Positions 7,238 through 16,131 of a DNA stretch of 64,000 nucleotides are shown in pieces. The stretch lies in contig CAZUNG010000003.1 of assembly GCA_964621905.1 (NCBI GenBank), forward strand, positions 124,001 to 188,000, in the 5' to 3' direction. Every line of letters starts with the position of its first letter. The stretch's first letter is position 1. Both the position numbers and the translations under genes were made by a program. Source of the DNA: Ruminococcus_G sp964621905 (GTDB lineage: Bacteria > Bacillota > Clostridia > Lachnospirales > Lachnospiraceae). The notes under the pieces are model-generated. The model was not told the DNA's origin. It saw only the letters and a list, made by a program, of their open reading frames with translations, and did no database searches.

Positions 7238-8629
7238 TCAGAGAAGACCGAGAAATCCAAGTGCGATCGGCACCCAGGCGGAAACGCATATGGCGATGAC
7301 AATCTGTATGGCAATGGATACTTTCGGCATATCACTCATTTTGTAATAACCAGTTGCATAGGTCAGAAGCGGAACTGTGTCCAGGGGAAGGAGGAAACAA
7401 CAGGACGCGCAGATGACCAGAGGCATAATCAAGGTGGTCGGAGCAATCCCCCATGCTGATGCAAGGGACAGGAAGGGTCCTCCCAGCATGGAAATCAGTG
7501 CCGGGCCGATCGGGATCGGTATCAGCAGTACAAATACGATCAGACAGATCAGTGCGACGATCAGGAACAGCGGAAGACTGATCTTGTTGCTGAACAGAAG
7601 ATTTACCAGCCATTCACTGACCCCATTGGCTGTCAGGGCATTTCCCAGGGACATCATCGTTCCGATCAGGAAGAAGGAGGACCAGCTCACGCTCTTGGTA
7701 TAATCCTTCCAGTTGAGAATCTCAATTCCCGGGAGAAACAAAAATGCAAATCCCACAGTCCCGACAACAGTAATGTTAAGAACGGGGAACCAGGAAGACA
7801 GCACCCACAAAACAAACATACACAGAACAACAGCAGAAACATATTTTTCGTGAAAATCGTGTTTTTTAGGAATATTAAGACTGCTGATGTAAGAGGTTAC
7901 CTTATCCGCGCCTATCTCCGCAGGCTTAAATACTAACGCGATCAACTGCCATGCGGCAAACAGGGAGATTAACGCGATGGGAATTCCGATGCACATCCAC
8001 TGTACAAAAGAAACCCGTGTCCCGGCTTCCACCAGGAAATCCATTCCCAGCATGTTTAAGGGGCTTCCGGCCGGTGTCATCATCCCGCCGATCATACTTG
8101 CAATCGGAAGGCCAATCATAAATGCCTTTCCGCTTTGCCGGCGTGTTTCTGGATCTTCGTATACATTCAGAAAGCTTAAGACGACCGAAACAAAAACGGC
8201 AGTCGTGGCTACGTTTGACATGATCGAAGACAGGAAGGCAGCGCACAGCATCAGTGCAAGCAGAATGTTCTTGGTTTTGGTGCCAAATATTTTAATCAGC
8301 AGTACCAGCAGACGTTTGGAAAGCGGTACTTTTGCAATTGCTTCGGAAATTCCGAAAGAGACCAGTACAAAAAACAGAATATGGTTGGTATATCCGGATA
8401 AAGCCTGGGCAATGTTTGGAACGGCACCGAAGATCACCATCAGGGGAACTCCGAGCATGCAGACGATTCCAAGGGGAAGGGGCTCTGTAACCAAAGCGAT
8501 AATAATGGCTATCAGAACCCCAAGTGTATGTATCCCTTCTTTGCCAAGGCCAATACTCTCCGGGATGAAAAACATACCAACCAGAACTGCGCATGCTAAT
8601 ATTGCACCGGCGGTCTGGGTTCGTTTCAT
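7238..8629 (-). CDS. DASS/SLC13-family anion (dicarboxylate) transporter
   Basis: A 463-residue polytopic membrane protein with about 11-12 hydrophobic segments. It contains the motif SNVATTAVF (about residues 138-146), one of the two Ser-Asn-Thr type motifs that bind sodium and substrate in DASS transporters, and a second conserved region near GNALTANG. Members import di- and tricarboxylates or sulfate with sodium. It has GGAGG before ATG 8629. It lies between the MFS gene and URO-D2 in one operon, pointing to an acidic substrate for the pathway. Confidence 0.85.
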   Translation of the reverse strand: MKRTQTAGAILACAVLVGMFFIPESIGLGKEGIHTLGVLIAIIIALVTEPLPLGIVCMLGVPLMVIFGAVPNIAQALSGYTNHILFFVLVSFGISEAIAKVPLSKRLLVLLIKIFGTKTKNILLALMLCAAFLSSIMSNVATTAVFVSVVLSFLNVYEDPETRRQSGKAFMIGLPIASMIGGMMTPAGSPLNMLGMDFLVEAGTRVSFVQWMCIGIPIALISLFAAWQLIALVFKPAEIGADKVTSYISSLNIPKKHDFHEKYVSAVVLCMFVLWVLSSWFPVLNITVVGTVGFAFLFLPGIEILNWKDYTKSVSWSSFFLIGTMMSLGNALTANGVSEWLVNLLFSNKISLPLFLIVALICLIVFVLLIPIPIGPALISMLGGPFLSLASAWGIAPTTLIMPLVICASCCFLLPLDTVPLLTYATGYYKMSDMPKVSIAIQIVIAICVSAWVPIALGFLGLL

Positions 8630-8642
8630 AATGTCCTCCGTA

Positions 8643-10037
8643 TTACTGGCGAGCAGCGATTTCAGCCTGGTATTGTTCTACTTTTTCTTTTGTGATTCGG
8701 AATCCAAATGCAAGCAGCAGTGCCGCAACGATCAGTGCACATGCCGGAATCACCATAAATGCGAGACAGATGCCTTTCTGAAGTTCTACAGTGGCAGCGG
8801 CAGCTTCGATACTTGGATCAAAGTTTGCAACGGCAAGGCATGCGGAAATAATAATACCGCGGAACATAACGCCGACTTTCAGCGGAACGTTCTGAAGACC
8901 GCTGATCCATCCAGTTGCATTTTTTCCTGTCTTCCATTCGGAATATACGATAGTATCTGCATAAAGCGCCGGTGTACATGCATAGGCAACGCCGTATCCG
9001 AACTGTGCCAGAGACATCAGGACAAGAACAAGTGTCACATTGGTATAGGCAAAGTTTGCAATAATCAGTACGACTGCCATCAGCAGGAAAATGCCGATCG
9101 TTGTCTTGCGTGTAGAGAATTTCTTGGCCATGTTTTTAGCCAGATAGGAACCGATAACACAGAGGATGTTGGATACCAGGATATAGGTGGCAAGCATTCC
9201 TGCGTTCTGTGCAACGTATGTAAAATAGTAAACTGCTACACCGGATACAACGAAGTTAAACATCCATTTTGCGAGGTCGGAAATCAAAAGGATGATCAGC
9301 GGAGGGTTCTGCAGAAGTGCTCTGACAAGATCCATACCGCTTGTCTTTGTGGTATCTTTTTTACTGTCTTTGACTGCTTCCATATCGACTTCTTCATAGC
9401 CGTCGAACATTTTAAAATGTGCAAAATATAATGCAGCCATTACCCAGCCGAGAACGAATGCAGTTGCGCCGTACTGGCTTGTCTCTCCGATGATACCTGC
9501 AAACACGGCAGCCAGAGGCGGTCCTACATAAGAGAAGATAACTTTTGAGAAGTTTGCCCATGCTGCTCTGGTAGAAGAAAGCTGTGCTCTGTCATCGGGT
9601 GTCTTGCCTGCGATTGCGATCATGGATACGTTTGCAACGTAAGGGAAGTTCCATGCAACGTGGCTGGCGATTGTTGCGATGATGATGATGATGACCGGCA
9701 AGATGCCGTCGCCGATTTTCAGAAACTGGAACGCATATAAAAATGGAACCAGCCATGGAAGTAAAATCAGCCAGGAACGGTAGCGTCCCCATTTCTTAGG
9801 TTTAATACTGTTCAGTACAGCTCCGTACATCCATGACAGACAGGCGTCAACTGCGCTGGAAATTGTGGTGATCAATGTTACGGTGCCCAGACCGAACTGT
9901 GCCAGGTTGGTCAGAAAGAAATTAAAGAAATAACTTTCTACATTGGTCATCAATGTGAAACCACAGTCACCAACACCATAGAACAGTTTCAGCGCTTTGC
10001 TGAGCTCTTTTTTTGGTTGTTTGTTTTGTGTGCTCAT
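8643..10037 (-). CDS. MFS transporter, glycoside-pentoside-hexuronide:cation symporter type
   Basis: A 464-residue membrane protein with 12 predicted segments. The start, KALKLFYGVGDCGFTLMTN, and the DDRAQLSSTRAAWANFSK loop are typical of the GPH (MFS_2) branch, relatives of MelB and of glucuronide carriers. The start at 10037 has AGGAGGG seven bases upstream; reading up to 10181 would run through the promoter. It is the first gene of the operon with the DASS carrier and URO-D2. Transcription should start from the box-carrying promoter at 10113-10190, suggesting joint control with the other URO-D gene. Confidence 0.85.
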   Translation of the reverse strand: MSTQNKQPKKELSKALKLFYGVGDCGFTLMTNVESYFFNFFLTNLAQFGLGTVTLITTISSAVDACLSWMYGAVLNSIKPKKWGRYRSWLILLPWLVPFLYAFQFLKIGDGILPVIIIIIATIASHVAWNFPYVANVSMIAIAGKTPDDRAQLSSTRAAWANFSKVIFSYVGPPLAAVFAGIIGETSQYGATAFVLGWVMAALYFAHFKMFDGYEEVDMEAVKDSKKDTTKTSGMDLVRALLQNPPLIILLISDLAKWMFNFVVSGVAVYYFTYVAQNAGMLATYILVSNILCVIGSYLAKNMAKKFSTRKTTIGIFLLMAVVLIIANFAYTNVTLVLVLMSLAQFGYGVAYACTPALYADTIVYSEWKTGKNATGWISGLQNVPLKVGVMFRGIIISACLAVANFDPSIEAAAATVELQKGICLAFMVIPACALIVAALLLAFGFRITKEKVEQYQAEIAARQ

Positions 10038-10112
10038 GTGTAACCCTCCTTCATTTTTCGATGATCCTTGGGACCTTCCCCGTATGTCCGTTGGAATTAT
10101 CATATCTATATC

Positions 10113-10190
10113 ATTATATCCGTTTTCTGTCAGTAGGTTAATCCTACATACTGTAAAATAGTTTTTGGGATTTTCGTACAATATGTAGGA
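10113..10190 (-). promoter_or_regulatory. MFS-operon promoter with TCCTACA-N35-TGTAGGA activator box
   Basis: On the minus strand: TCCTACA (10190-10184), 35 bases, TGTAGGA (10148-10142), then -35 TTAACC (10141-10136), a 17-bp spacer and -10 TATAAT (10118-10113). The half-sites, their spacing and their contact with the -35 box match the URO-D promoter at 5102-5179 exactly. Confidence 0.7.
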
Positions 10191-10377
10191 ATGAGAAAAT
10201 GAGAGATAGTTTATAAAAAGTTAATAAAAAGAGATGAAACCAAGGAAAAACGCACAGAAATTTGTAAAAAACAGTTATTTGCATGATAAAAATAGACAAA
10301 ATAAAAAGTTTAAATATATGAATACCATACAAAGAAAAAAACACAATGTACAGATTGTTGCAATGAGGGGAGCGGGA

Positions 10378-10406
10378 TTGACAAAAAGAGAAACGCCTGC
10401 TATTAT
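10378..10406 (+). promoter_or_regulatory. glnA promoter
   Basis: TTGACA (10378-10383), a 17-bp spacer and TATTAT (10401-10406) form a strong promoter. Its -10 box lies within the inverted repeat CTGCTAT-TATG-ATAGCAG (10397-10414), which may be an operator or, if transcription starts further upstream, an RNA hairpin. Confidence 0.65.
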
Positions 10407-10417
10407 GATAGCAGAAC

Positions 10418-10451
10418 AAGGGCGTTCTTTAGGGAGAAGAACGCCCTTTTT
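10418..10451 (+). terminator. Leader terminator upstream of glnA (probable attenuator)
   Basis: AAGGGCGTTCTT (10418-10429) pairs with AAGAACGCCCTT (10437-10448) and is followed by T residues: a complete intrinsic terminator in the glnA leader, 48 bases before the start codon. The stem CTGCTAT/ATAGCAG lies three bases upstream. The gene after glnA encodes an ANTAR protein, a family that prevents termination by binding paired leader hairpins. The loops seen here do not obviously fit the described ANTAR hexaloop pattern. Confidence 0.75.
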
Positions 10452-10498
10452 GCATACTTTTTTTGATATTACAGCAAAAATAGATAGGAGAGATGACT

Positions 10499-11830
10499 AT
10501 GGCCAGATACACAAGTGAAGATATTCTGCAGATTGTTGAGGAGGAGGACGTGGAATTTATCCGTCTTCAGTTTACAGATATGTTTGGTGTTTTTAAAAAT
10601 GTAGCGATCACATCCAGCCAGCTGGAGAAGGCGCTGCGCAATCAATGTATGTTTGACGGCTCGTCCATTGACGGTTTTGTCCGAATTGAAGAGTCAGATA
10701 TGTATCTGTATCCGGATCTGGATACTTTTGAAATTTTTCCCTGGAGGCCGCAGCAGGGAAAAGTGGCCAGACTGATCTGCGATGTATATCGTCCGGAGGG
10801 GATGCCATTTGAGGGAGATCCGCGCTACATCTTGAAAAAAGTATTGAGAGAAGCAGAAGATATGGGGTATGAATTCGACGTCGGCCCGGAATGCGAATTC
10901 TTCCTTTTCCATACGGATGATAACGGACTTCCGACCACCATAACCCATGAAAAAGCGGGGTATTTTGATCTGGGGCCGATGGATCTTGGCGAAAATGCAA
11001 GACGTGATATGGTGTTGACACTGGAGGAGATGGGGTTTGAAATCGAAACATCCCATCATGAAGTGGCGCCGGCACAGCATGAGATTGATTTTAAATACGG
11101 ACCGGCACTGAAAACTGCCGATCATATTATGACATTTAAACTTGCGGTGAAGACGATCGCAAAACGCCGCGGACTGCATGCGTCATTTATGCCGAAACCT
11201 AAGTATGGGATGAATGGCTCCGGCATGCATATCAATATGTCGCTCTCAAAGGACGGCGGGAATATATTTCGCGATGAAAAGGATGCTGCCGGGCTCAGCC
11301 GGGAAGCATATTATTTTATCGGCGGTCTGATGAGACATATGAAAAGCATGGCAGCGATTACCAATCCGCTGGTAAATTCCTATAAACGTCTGGTGCCGGG
11401 ATATGAAGCACCGGTCTATATTGCATGGTCTGCCAAGAACCGAAGTCCATTGATTCGGATTCCCGCGGAGAGGGGAGAGGCAACGCGCGTGGAACTTCGA
11501 TGTCCTGATCCTTCAGCGAATCCTTACCTTGCGCTTGCGGTATGCCTTGCCGCGGGGCTTGACGGCATTAAAAATCAGATCATGCCCCCGGATGGAATTG
11601 AACGCAATATTTTTAAAATGAGCCGCGCCGAGAAAAAGGCGGCTGGCATCACGGCGCTTCCGACAAATCTTTTGGAAGCGGTCAAGGAGATGGAGAAGAG
11701 TGAATTTATGAAAGAGGTCCTTGGGGAAGAATTCATGGAGAGGTATATCACAGCAAAAAGGGCAGAGTGGGATGCTTATACGACACAGGTGACGGCGTGG
11801 GAACTTGATCAGTATCTGTATAAAATCTGA
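10499..11830 (+). CDS. glnA: Type I (alpha) glutamine synthetase
   Basis: A 443-residue enzyme that makes glutamine from glutamate, ammonia and ATP. Family blocks are FDGSSIDGF, the active-site region GPECEFFLF, the ATP-binding region KPKYGMNGSGMH, and RIPAERGEATRVELRCPDPS. The length and the sequence around ERNIFKMSRAEKKAAG fit the GSI-alpha group of Gram-positives; the tyrosine that is adenylylated in GSI-beta enzymes is replaced. ATG 10499 is preferred over ATG 10493, because AGGAG is eight bases from the former and too close to the latter. Regulation by a leader terminator is likely, with the ANTAR gene immediately downstream as the candidate factor. Confidence 0.96.
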   Translation: MARYTSEDILQIVEEEDVEFIRLQFTDMFGVFKNVAITSSQLEKALRNQCMFDGSSIDGFVRIEESDMYLYPDLDTFEIFPWRPQQGKVARLICDVYRPEGMPFEGDPRYILKKVLREAEDMGYEFDVGPECEFFLFHTDDNGLPTTITHEKAGYFDLGPMDLGENARRDMVLTLEEMGFEIETSHHEVAPAQHEIDFKYGPALKTADHIMTFKLAVKTIAKRRGLHASFMPKPKYGMNGSGMHINMSLSKDGGNIFRDEKDAAGLSREAYYFIGGLMRHMKSMAAITNPLVNSYKRLVPGYEAPVYIAWSAKNRSPLIRIPAERGEATRVELRCPDPSANPYLALAVCLAAGLDGIKNQIMPPDGIERNIFKMSRAEKKAAGITALPTNLLEAVKEMEKSEFMKEVLGEEFMERYITAKRAEWDAYTTQVTAWELDQYLYKI

Positions 11831-11876
11831 TATGCCTGTATAAACATGATAACGTGTTGATATAGGAGGCGTATGT

Positions 11877-12425
11877 ATGAGCAATATTATTGTGGCTTTT
11901 CCCAATATCGAAGATGCGAAAAGCATTAGAAATCTGCTGATACGCCATGGCTTTGAAGTGCTGGCAGTCTGCGCGTCCGGAGCCCAGGTCCTGAATCATA
12001 TTGACCATATGAACGGCGGGATTGTGATCTGTGGCTATCGGTTTGCAGATATGCTGTTTTCAGAATTAAAAGAGGAACTGCCCGCAGGCTTTGAGATGCT
12101 GCTCCTTGCATCGGAGAGGGTGTTGGGCGGCTGCGGCGGCGCCGGTGTGGTATCTGTCGGTATGCCTATCAAAGTACAGGAATTTCTGGACACCCTGCAT
12201 CTGATCTCTTATCAGATGTCTGGCAGAAGGAAAAAGAACAGATTTGGTCCGCGGGAACGCTCTGAACAGGAAAAAGCTACCATAGAGAAAGCCAAGAAGC
12301 TTCTTATAGAAAGAAACCGGCTGACGGAAGAAGAGGCTCACCGTTATATCCAGAAATGTAGTATGGACAGCGGAAATAATATGGTAGAGACGGCAGAGAT
12401 GATATTGAGTATTATGAATATGTAA
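11877..12425 (+). CDS. Receiver-like/ANTAR-domain RNA-binding regulator
   Basis: A 182-residue protein. Residues 1-110 look like a degenerate receiver domain: where a phospho-accepting aspartate is expected the strand reads GGIVICGYRF, so phosphorylation is doubtful. Residues about 125-180, with AKKLLIERNRLTEEEAHRYI, match the three-helix ANTAR domain, which binds hairpin RNA and relieves termination. It starts 46 bases after glnA with AGGAGG upstream and is probably cotranscribed. Clostridial glnA genes are often followed by such a regulator, so it likely senses nitrogen status and controls the glnA leader. Confidence 0.85.
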   Translation: MSNIIVAFPNIEDAKSIRNLLIRHGFEVLAVCASGAQVLNHIDHMNGGIVICGYRFADMLFSELKEELPAGFEMLLLASERVLGGCGGAGVVSVGMPIKVQEFLDTLHLISYQMSGRRKKNRFGPRERSEQEKATIEKAKKLLIERNRLTEEEAHRYIQKCSMDSGNNMVETAEMILSIMNM

Positions 12426-12532
12426 GATTTTCCCAAACGTTATGTTTATTTTTTGCGGATTGTAAGTTATACTATAATGAATGATAGTTTATCCTGCAGA
12501 ATAAATGTGAGCAGCAGTACTGGGAGGGAAAA

Positions 12533-13366
12533 ATGAAATTTACGAAAATGCATGGCATTGGAAATGATTATGTATATGTGAACTGCCTGACGGAGACGGT
12601 CGATGACCCCTGTGAGACAGCCAGATTTATCAGCGACCGACATTTCGGTGTGGGATCGGATGGACTGATTCTAATTAAGCCTTCGGACAAGGCGGATTTC
12701 ATGATGGAGATGTATAATTCCGACGGATCCCAGGGTGCGATGTGCGGAAATGGTATCCGGTGTGTGGCGAAGTATGTATATGACTATGGACTCACGGATA
12801 AAACTCAGATTGCCATTGAGACGAAAAGTGGGATCAAGTATCTGGAGCTGACGCTTTTCGAGGGACTTGTGTCCATGGTAACTGTCAATATGGGTGCTCC
12901 TGAGCTGAAGGCGAAAAGAATACCCATCGTTTCTGATCATGAGAGTGTCGTGGATGAACCAATTGAGGTAGGCGGGCAGATTTACCGCATGACTGGGGTT
13001 TCAATGGGAAATCCCCATGCGGTTGTATATATTGATGGTGTTGCAGGGCTTGATATTGGGAAGATTGGGCCTTTATTTGAGAAACATCCGCGTTTTCCAG
13101 ACAGAGTCAATACGGAATTTGCATGTGTGATTGACCGGAATACGGTGGAAATGCGTGTGTGGGAGCGCGGAGCGGGAGAGACGCTGGCGTGTGGAACCGG
13201 AGCCTGTGCGGTAGCTGTTGCCAGTGCGCTGAATGGCTATACAGGGGATGAAGTGACCGTAAAACTGCTTGGCGGAGATCTTAGCATCCGCTGGGAAAGA
13301 GAAACAAATCAGGTTTATATGACCGGTCCTGCGACAGTGGTATTTGACGGAGAAATTGAAATCTGA
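12533..13366 (+). CDS. dapF: Diaminopimelate epimerase
   Basis: A 277-residue cofactor-independent epimerase that converts LL- to meso-diaminopimelate for lysine and peptidoglycan. The two catalytic cysteines are Cys71 (AMCGNGIRC) and Cys220 (LACGTGAC). GGGAGG precedes the start. It is followed by dapL after ten bases; the two enzymes catalyse consecutive steps. Confidence 0.97.
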   Translation: MKFTKMHGIGNDYVYVNCLTETVDDPCETARFISDRHFGVGSDGLILIKPSDKADFMMEMYNSDGSQGAMCGNGIRCVAKYVYDYGLTDKTQIAIETKSGIKYLELTLFEGLVSMVTVNMGAPELKAKRIPIVSDHESVVDEPIEVGGQIYRMTGVSMGNPHAVVYIDGVAGLDIGKIGPLFEKHPRFPDRVNTEFACVIDRNTVEMRVWERGAGETLACGTGACAVAVASALNGYTGDEVTVKLLGGDLSIRWERETNQVYMTGPATVVFDGEIEI

Positions 13367-13376
13367 GGAGGACACA

Positions 13377-14591
13377 ATGTTTAAAATTAATGAGAATTAT
13401 CTGAAATTACCGGGAAGTTATCTGTTTTCAACCATTGCGAAAAAAGTAAATACATTTCAGAAAGAAAATCCCGACAAAAATGTGATACGTCTGGGCATCG
13501 GTGATGTAACACAGCCGCTGGCCCCCGCGATCATTTCTTCTCTGCACAATGCGGTGGATGAGATGGCAGAGGCGGAAACATTTCATGGATATGCTCCGGA
13601 TCTTGGATATGAATTTCTGAGGGAAGCGATTTCCAGGAACGACTATGCTGCCAGGGGATGCGAGATTTCGGCGGATGAAATTTTTGTATCTGACGGCGCC
13701 AAATGCGATTCCGGAAACATTCAGGAAATATTCAGTGCGGATAACAAAATTGCGGTCTGTGACCCGGTCTATCCGGTCTATGTGGATACGAATGTGATGG
13801 CAGGAAGGACAGGTACGTATGATCCCGCATCTGAGACGTGGAGTGATGTGATCTATATGCCGTGTACGAGCGCTAATGATTTTGCACCGGAGCTTCCAAA
13901 AGACACGCCGGATATTATTTATCTGTGTTTTCCGAACAATCCGACGGGGTCAACGATTACAAAAGCCCAGCTTCAGGAATGGGTTGATTATGCAAATAAA
14001 GTGGGTGCTGTCATCATCTACGACGCAGCCTATGAAGCATATATATCAGAGGCGGATGTGCCGCACAGTATCTATGAATGTGACGGCGCGAAAACGTGTG
14101 CAATTGAACTGCGGAGCTTCTCTAAGAATGCCGGATTTACCGGGGTGCGTCTGGGATTTACCGTTGTCCCGAAAAATCTGAAATGTCAGGATGTTTCACT
14201 GCATGCGCTGTGGGCGAGACGTCACGGTACGAAATATAACGGTGCGCCTTACATCATTCAAAGAGCCGGGGAAGCGGTGTATTCCCAGGAGGGCAAAGAG
14301 CAGCTGAAAAAACAGGTTGCCTATTATATGAACAATGCGAAGGTAATCTATGAAGGATTGCAAAGCGCCGGGTACAGTGTGTCAGGAGGGGTTAACGCGC
14401 CGTATATCTGGCTGAAGACGCCGGATTCCATGACATCCTGGGAATTTTTTGACTATCTGCTGGAAAAAGCCAATGTAGTCGGCACACCGGGTTCGGGATT
14501 TGGTCCGAGCGGAGAGGGATATTTCCGCCTGACGGCATTTGGAAGCTATGAGAATACCGTGGCGGCTGTCAAACGCATAAAAAAACTATGA
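13377..14591 (+). CDS. dapL: LL-diaminopimelate aminotransferase
   Basis: A 404-residue PLP-dependent aminotransferase that makes LL-DAP directly from tetrahydrodipicolinate and glutamate, bypassing the acylated intermediates. The PLP lysine is in SFSKNAGFTGVRLG (near residue 250), and CFPNNPTGSTIT is the conserved cofactor-binding loop. The start at 13377 has GAGGA upstream and gives the usual family N-terminus FKINENYLKLPGSYLFS. It follows dapF closely in one operon. Presence of dapL suggests that the organism uses the aminotransferase variant of the lysine pathway. Confidence 0.95.
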   Translation: MFKINENYLKLPGSYLFSTIAKKVNTFQKENPDKNVIRLGIGDVTQPLAPAIISSLHNAVDEMAEAETFHGYAPDLGYEFLREAISRNDYAARGCEISADEIFVSDGAKCDSGNIQEIFSADNKIAVCDPVYPVYVDTNVMAGRTGTYDPASETWSDVIYMPCTSANDFAPELPKDTPDIIYLCFPNNPTGSTITKAQLQEWVDYANKVGAVIIYDAAYEAYISEADVPHSIYECDGAKTCAIELRSFSKNAGFTGVRLGFTVVPKNLKCQDVSLHALWARRHGTKYNGAPYIIQRAGEAVYSQEGKEQLKKQVAYYMNNAKVIYEGLQSAGYSVSGGVNAPYIWLKTPDSMTSWEFFDYLLEKANVVGTPGSGFGPSGEGYFRLTAFGSYENTVAAVKRIKKL

Positions 14592-14618
14592 CAGATTCAG
14601 TAGAAAGAAGGGGATGTT

Positions 14619-14942
14619 ATGACAAAAGTGATGATCAATCCGGGAATCTGCGGCTTTATTACAAGTGCAGAGGCCACATCGGATGATGACACGGAAGTAA
14701 AGGTGAAGATAAAATCAGGCTGTCCAAGTGTAAAAAAGATGTTCGAAGAACTGGGGGATACATTTGACGCATTTGAAGTATGCCTTCAAAAACCAGGTGA
14801 GGGACCGTTTTTTGATTATGCGAAAGAGCATTTTCCGGTACATGTTTCTTGCCCAATTCTTCCGGGCATTATAAAATGTATGGAAGTAGAGTGCAGCCTT
14901 GCACTGAAGAAAGACTGTGAGATTAAATTTGTAGATGAATAA
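14619..14942 (+). CDS. Small conserved cysteine-containing protein of unknown function (possibly DUF6951)
   Basis: A 107-residue soluble protein starting MTKVMINPGICGFITSAEA, with cysteines at about positions 11, 35, 55, 78, 86, 91 and 99. Such a density suggests metal or cluster binding, or redox chemistry. I recall similar short proteins in anaerobes under a DUF number (DUF6951), but this is from memory. AAGGGG precedes the start. It lies 27 bases after dapL and is probably in the same transcript, which ends at the terminator 14964-15003. No function is assigned. Confidence 0.75.
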   Translation: MTKVMINPGICGFITSAEATSDDDTEVKVKIKSGCPSVKKMFEELGDTFDAFEVCLQKPGEGPFFDYAKEHFPVHVSCPILPGIIKCMEVECSLALKKDCEIKFVDE

Positions 14943-14963
14943 ATAAATTGATATTCACAGCAT

Positions 14964-15003
14964 AAAAACGCTGCCGGGCAATTGTTGCCGGGGCAGCGTT
15001 TTT
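14964..15003. terminator. Bidirectional intrinsic terminator
   Basis: AAAAACGCTGCC pairs with GGCAGCGTTTTT, between the convergent dapF-dapL unit and asnA. Confidence 0.85.
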
Positions 15004-15009
15004 GGCTTT

Positions 15010-16020
15010 TTAAAGAAGCGTGATTCCGTGTTTTTCTGCCTCTTCGATAATCTTGGGTGGCCAGAGTGAGCACTGTACTTCACCGATATGGGCTTTTCTG
15101 AGGAAAAACATACAGATGCGGGACTGCCCGATTCCTCCCCCTGCAGTATAGGGAAGCATTCTGCGCATGATCGATTTCTGGAACGGAAGCTCGGCGCGTT
15201 CGGGGCAGCCGGCGATTTCCAGCTGGCGCATCAGGGCCTTCTCATCTACGCGGATGCCCATGGAGGACAGTTCCAGGGCGATATCCAGTACCGGGTAATA
15301 GACGATGATATCTCCATTCAGTGACCAGTCATCATAATCCGGGGCACGGCCGTCATGTTTTTGACCGGAAGCCAGGTAATCTCCAATCTGCATGATGAAG
15401 ACGGCGCCTTTGTCTTTTGCTATGCGGTACTCCCTGTCTTTGGCAGAGAGGTCAGGATACAGATCCTCAAGTTCCTGCGCAGTGATAAAGAAGATTTCTT
15501 TCGGAAGAATCTCTTCAATGTAATCGTACTCGATTGCCATATATTTCTCTGTCTTTTTTAATGCTTTGTACACTTTACAGACGATTTCTTTGAGTGTATT
15601 GATGTTGCGTTCGTGGCGGTCGATAATGATCTCCCAGTCCCACTGGTCGACAAAGATGGAATGAATATTATCGGTGTCTTCATCGCGGCGAATGGCATTC
15701 ATATCAGTGTAGAGGCCTTCGCCGTATATAAAACCATATTTCTGTAATGCATAACGTTTCCATTTGGCGAGAGAGTGGACGATCTCGGCTTCTTCGTCCT
15801 CCTGCTCTCTGATGCCGAACGTGACAGGACGTTCCACCCCGTTTAAATTGTCATTCAGGCCGGATTGCGGCTGTACGAAGAGCGGAGCTGTAACGCGCAG
15901 AAGATTAAGCTGCTCTGCCAGAGCTTTTTGAAAAAAGTCTTTTACCGTCTTGATACCAACCTGTGTGTCGTGAAGATTCAGTGCAGAATGATAATTTTCC
16001 GGTATGATTAATTGATCCAT
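15010..16020 (-). CDS. asnA: Aspartate-ammonia ligase (asparagine synthetase A)
   Basis: A 336-residue enzyme that makes asparagine from aspartate, ammonia and ATP, related in fold to class II aminoacyl-tRNA synthetases. Recognisable blocks are RVTAPLFVQPQSGLNDNLNG, SIFVDQWDWE, the DYDDWSLNGDIIVYYP region and GGGIGQSRICMFFL. The start at 16020 has GGAGGAA upstream; 28 extra codons upstream have no site and cross the leader hairpin. It is divergent from the T-box/gatCAB unit, so the two aspartate/asparagine-linked functions share one control region. Confidence 0.95.
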   Translation of the reverse strand: MDQLIIPENYHSALNLHDTQVGIKTVKDFFQKALAEQLNLLRVTAPLFVQPQSGLNDNLNGVERPVTFGIREQEDEEAEIVHSLAKWKRYALQKYGFIYGEGLYTDMNAIRRDEDTDNIHSIFVDQWDWEIIIDRHERNINTLKEIVCKVYKALKKTEKYMAIEYDYIEEILPKEIFFITAQELEDLYPDLSAKDREYRIAKDKGAVFIMQIGDYLASGQKHDGRAPDYDDWSLNGDIIVYYPVLDIALELSSMGIRVDEKALMRQLEIAGCPERAELPFQKSIMRRMLPYTAGGGIGQSRICMFFLRKAHIGEVQCSLWPPKIIEEAEKHGITLL

Positions 16021-16041
16021 GATAGTTCCTCCATGTTCCTT

Positions 16042-16100
16042 GGGTGCGGTGCACCCGGTGTCAATGTTTCCATTATACAGAGAAACGTATTGCTTGACAA
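16042..16100 (-). promoter_or_regulatory. asnA promoter and leader hairpin
   Basis: On the minus strand: TTGTCA (16100-16095), a 17-bp spacer and TATAAT (16077-16072). The leader holds a small perfect hairpin, GGGTGC/GCACCC (16042-16056), 22 bases before the start codon. Confidence 0.75.
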
Positions 16101-16131
16101 GCACACAGAAGAATAAATTTTGTGGAATGCC

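Noticed and set aside
7977..9431. A 484-codon open frame on the plus strand opposite the DASS and MFS genes
   Set aside because: It spans two clear membrane-protein genes on the other strand, has no ribosome site or recognisable domain, and is a composition shadow.
9672..9702. Runs of GATGAT trinucleotides
   Set aside because: They encode consecutive isoleucines in a membrane segment of the MFS transporter, not a regulatory repeat.
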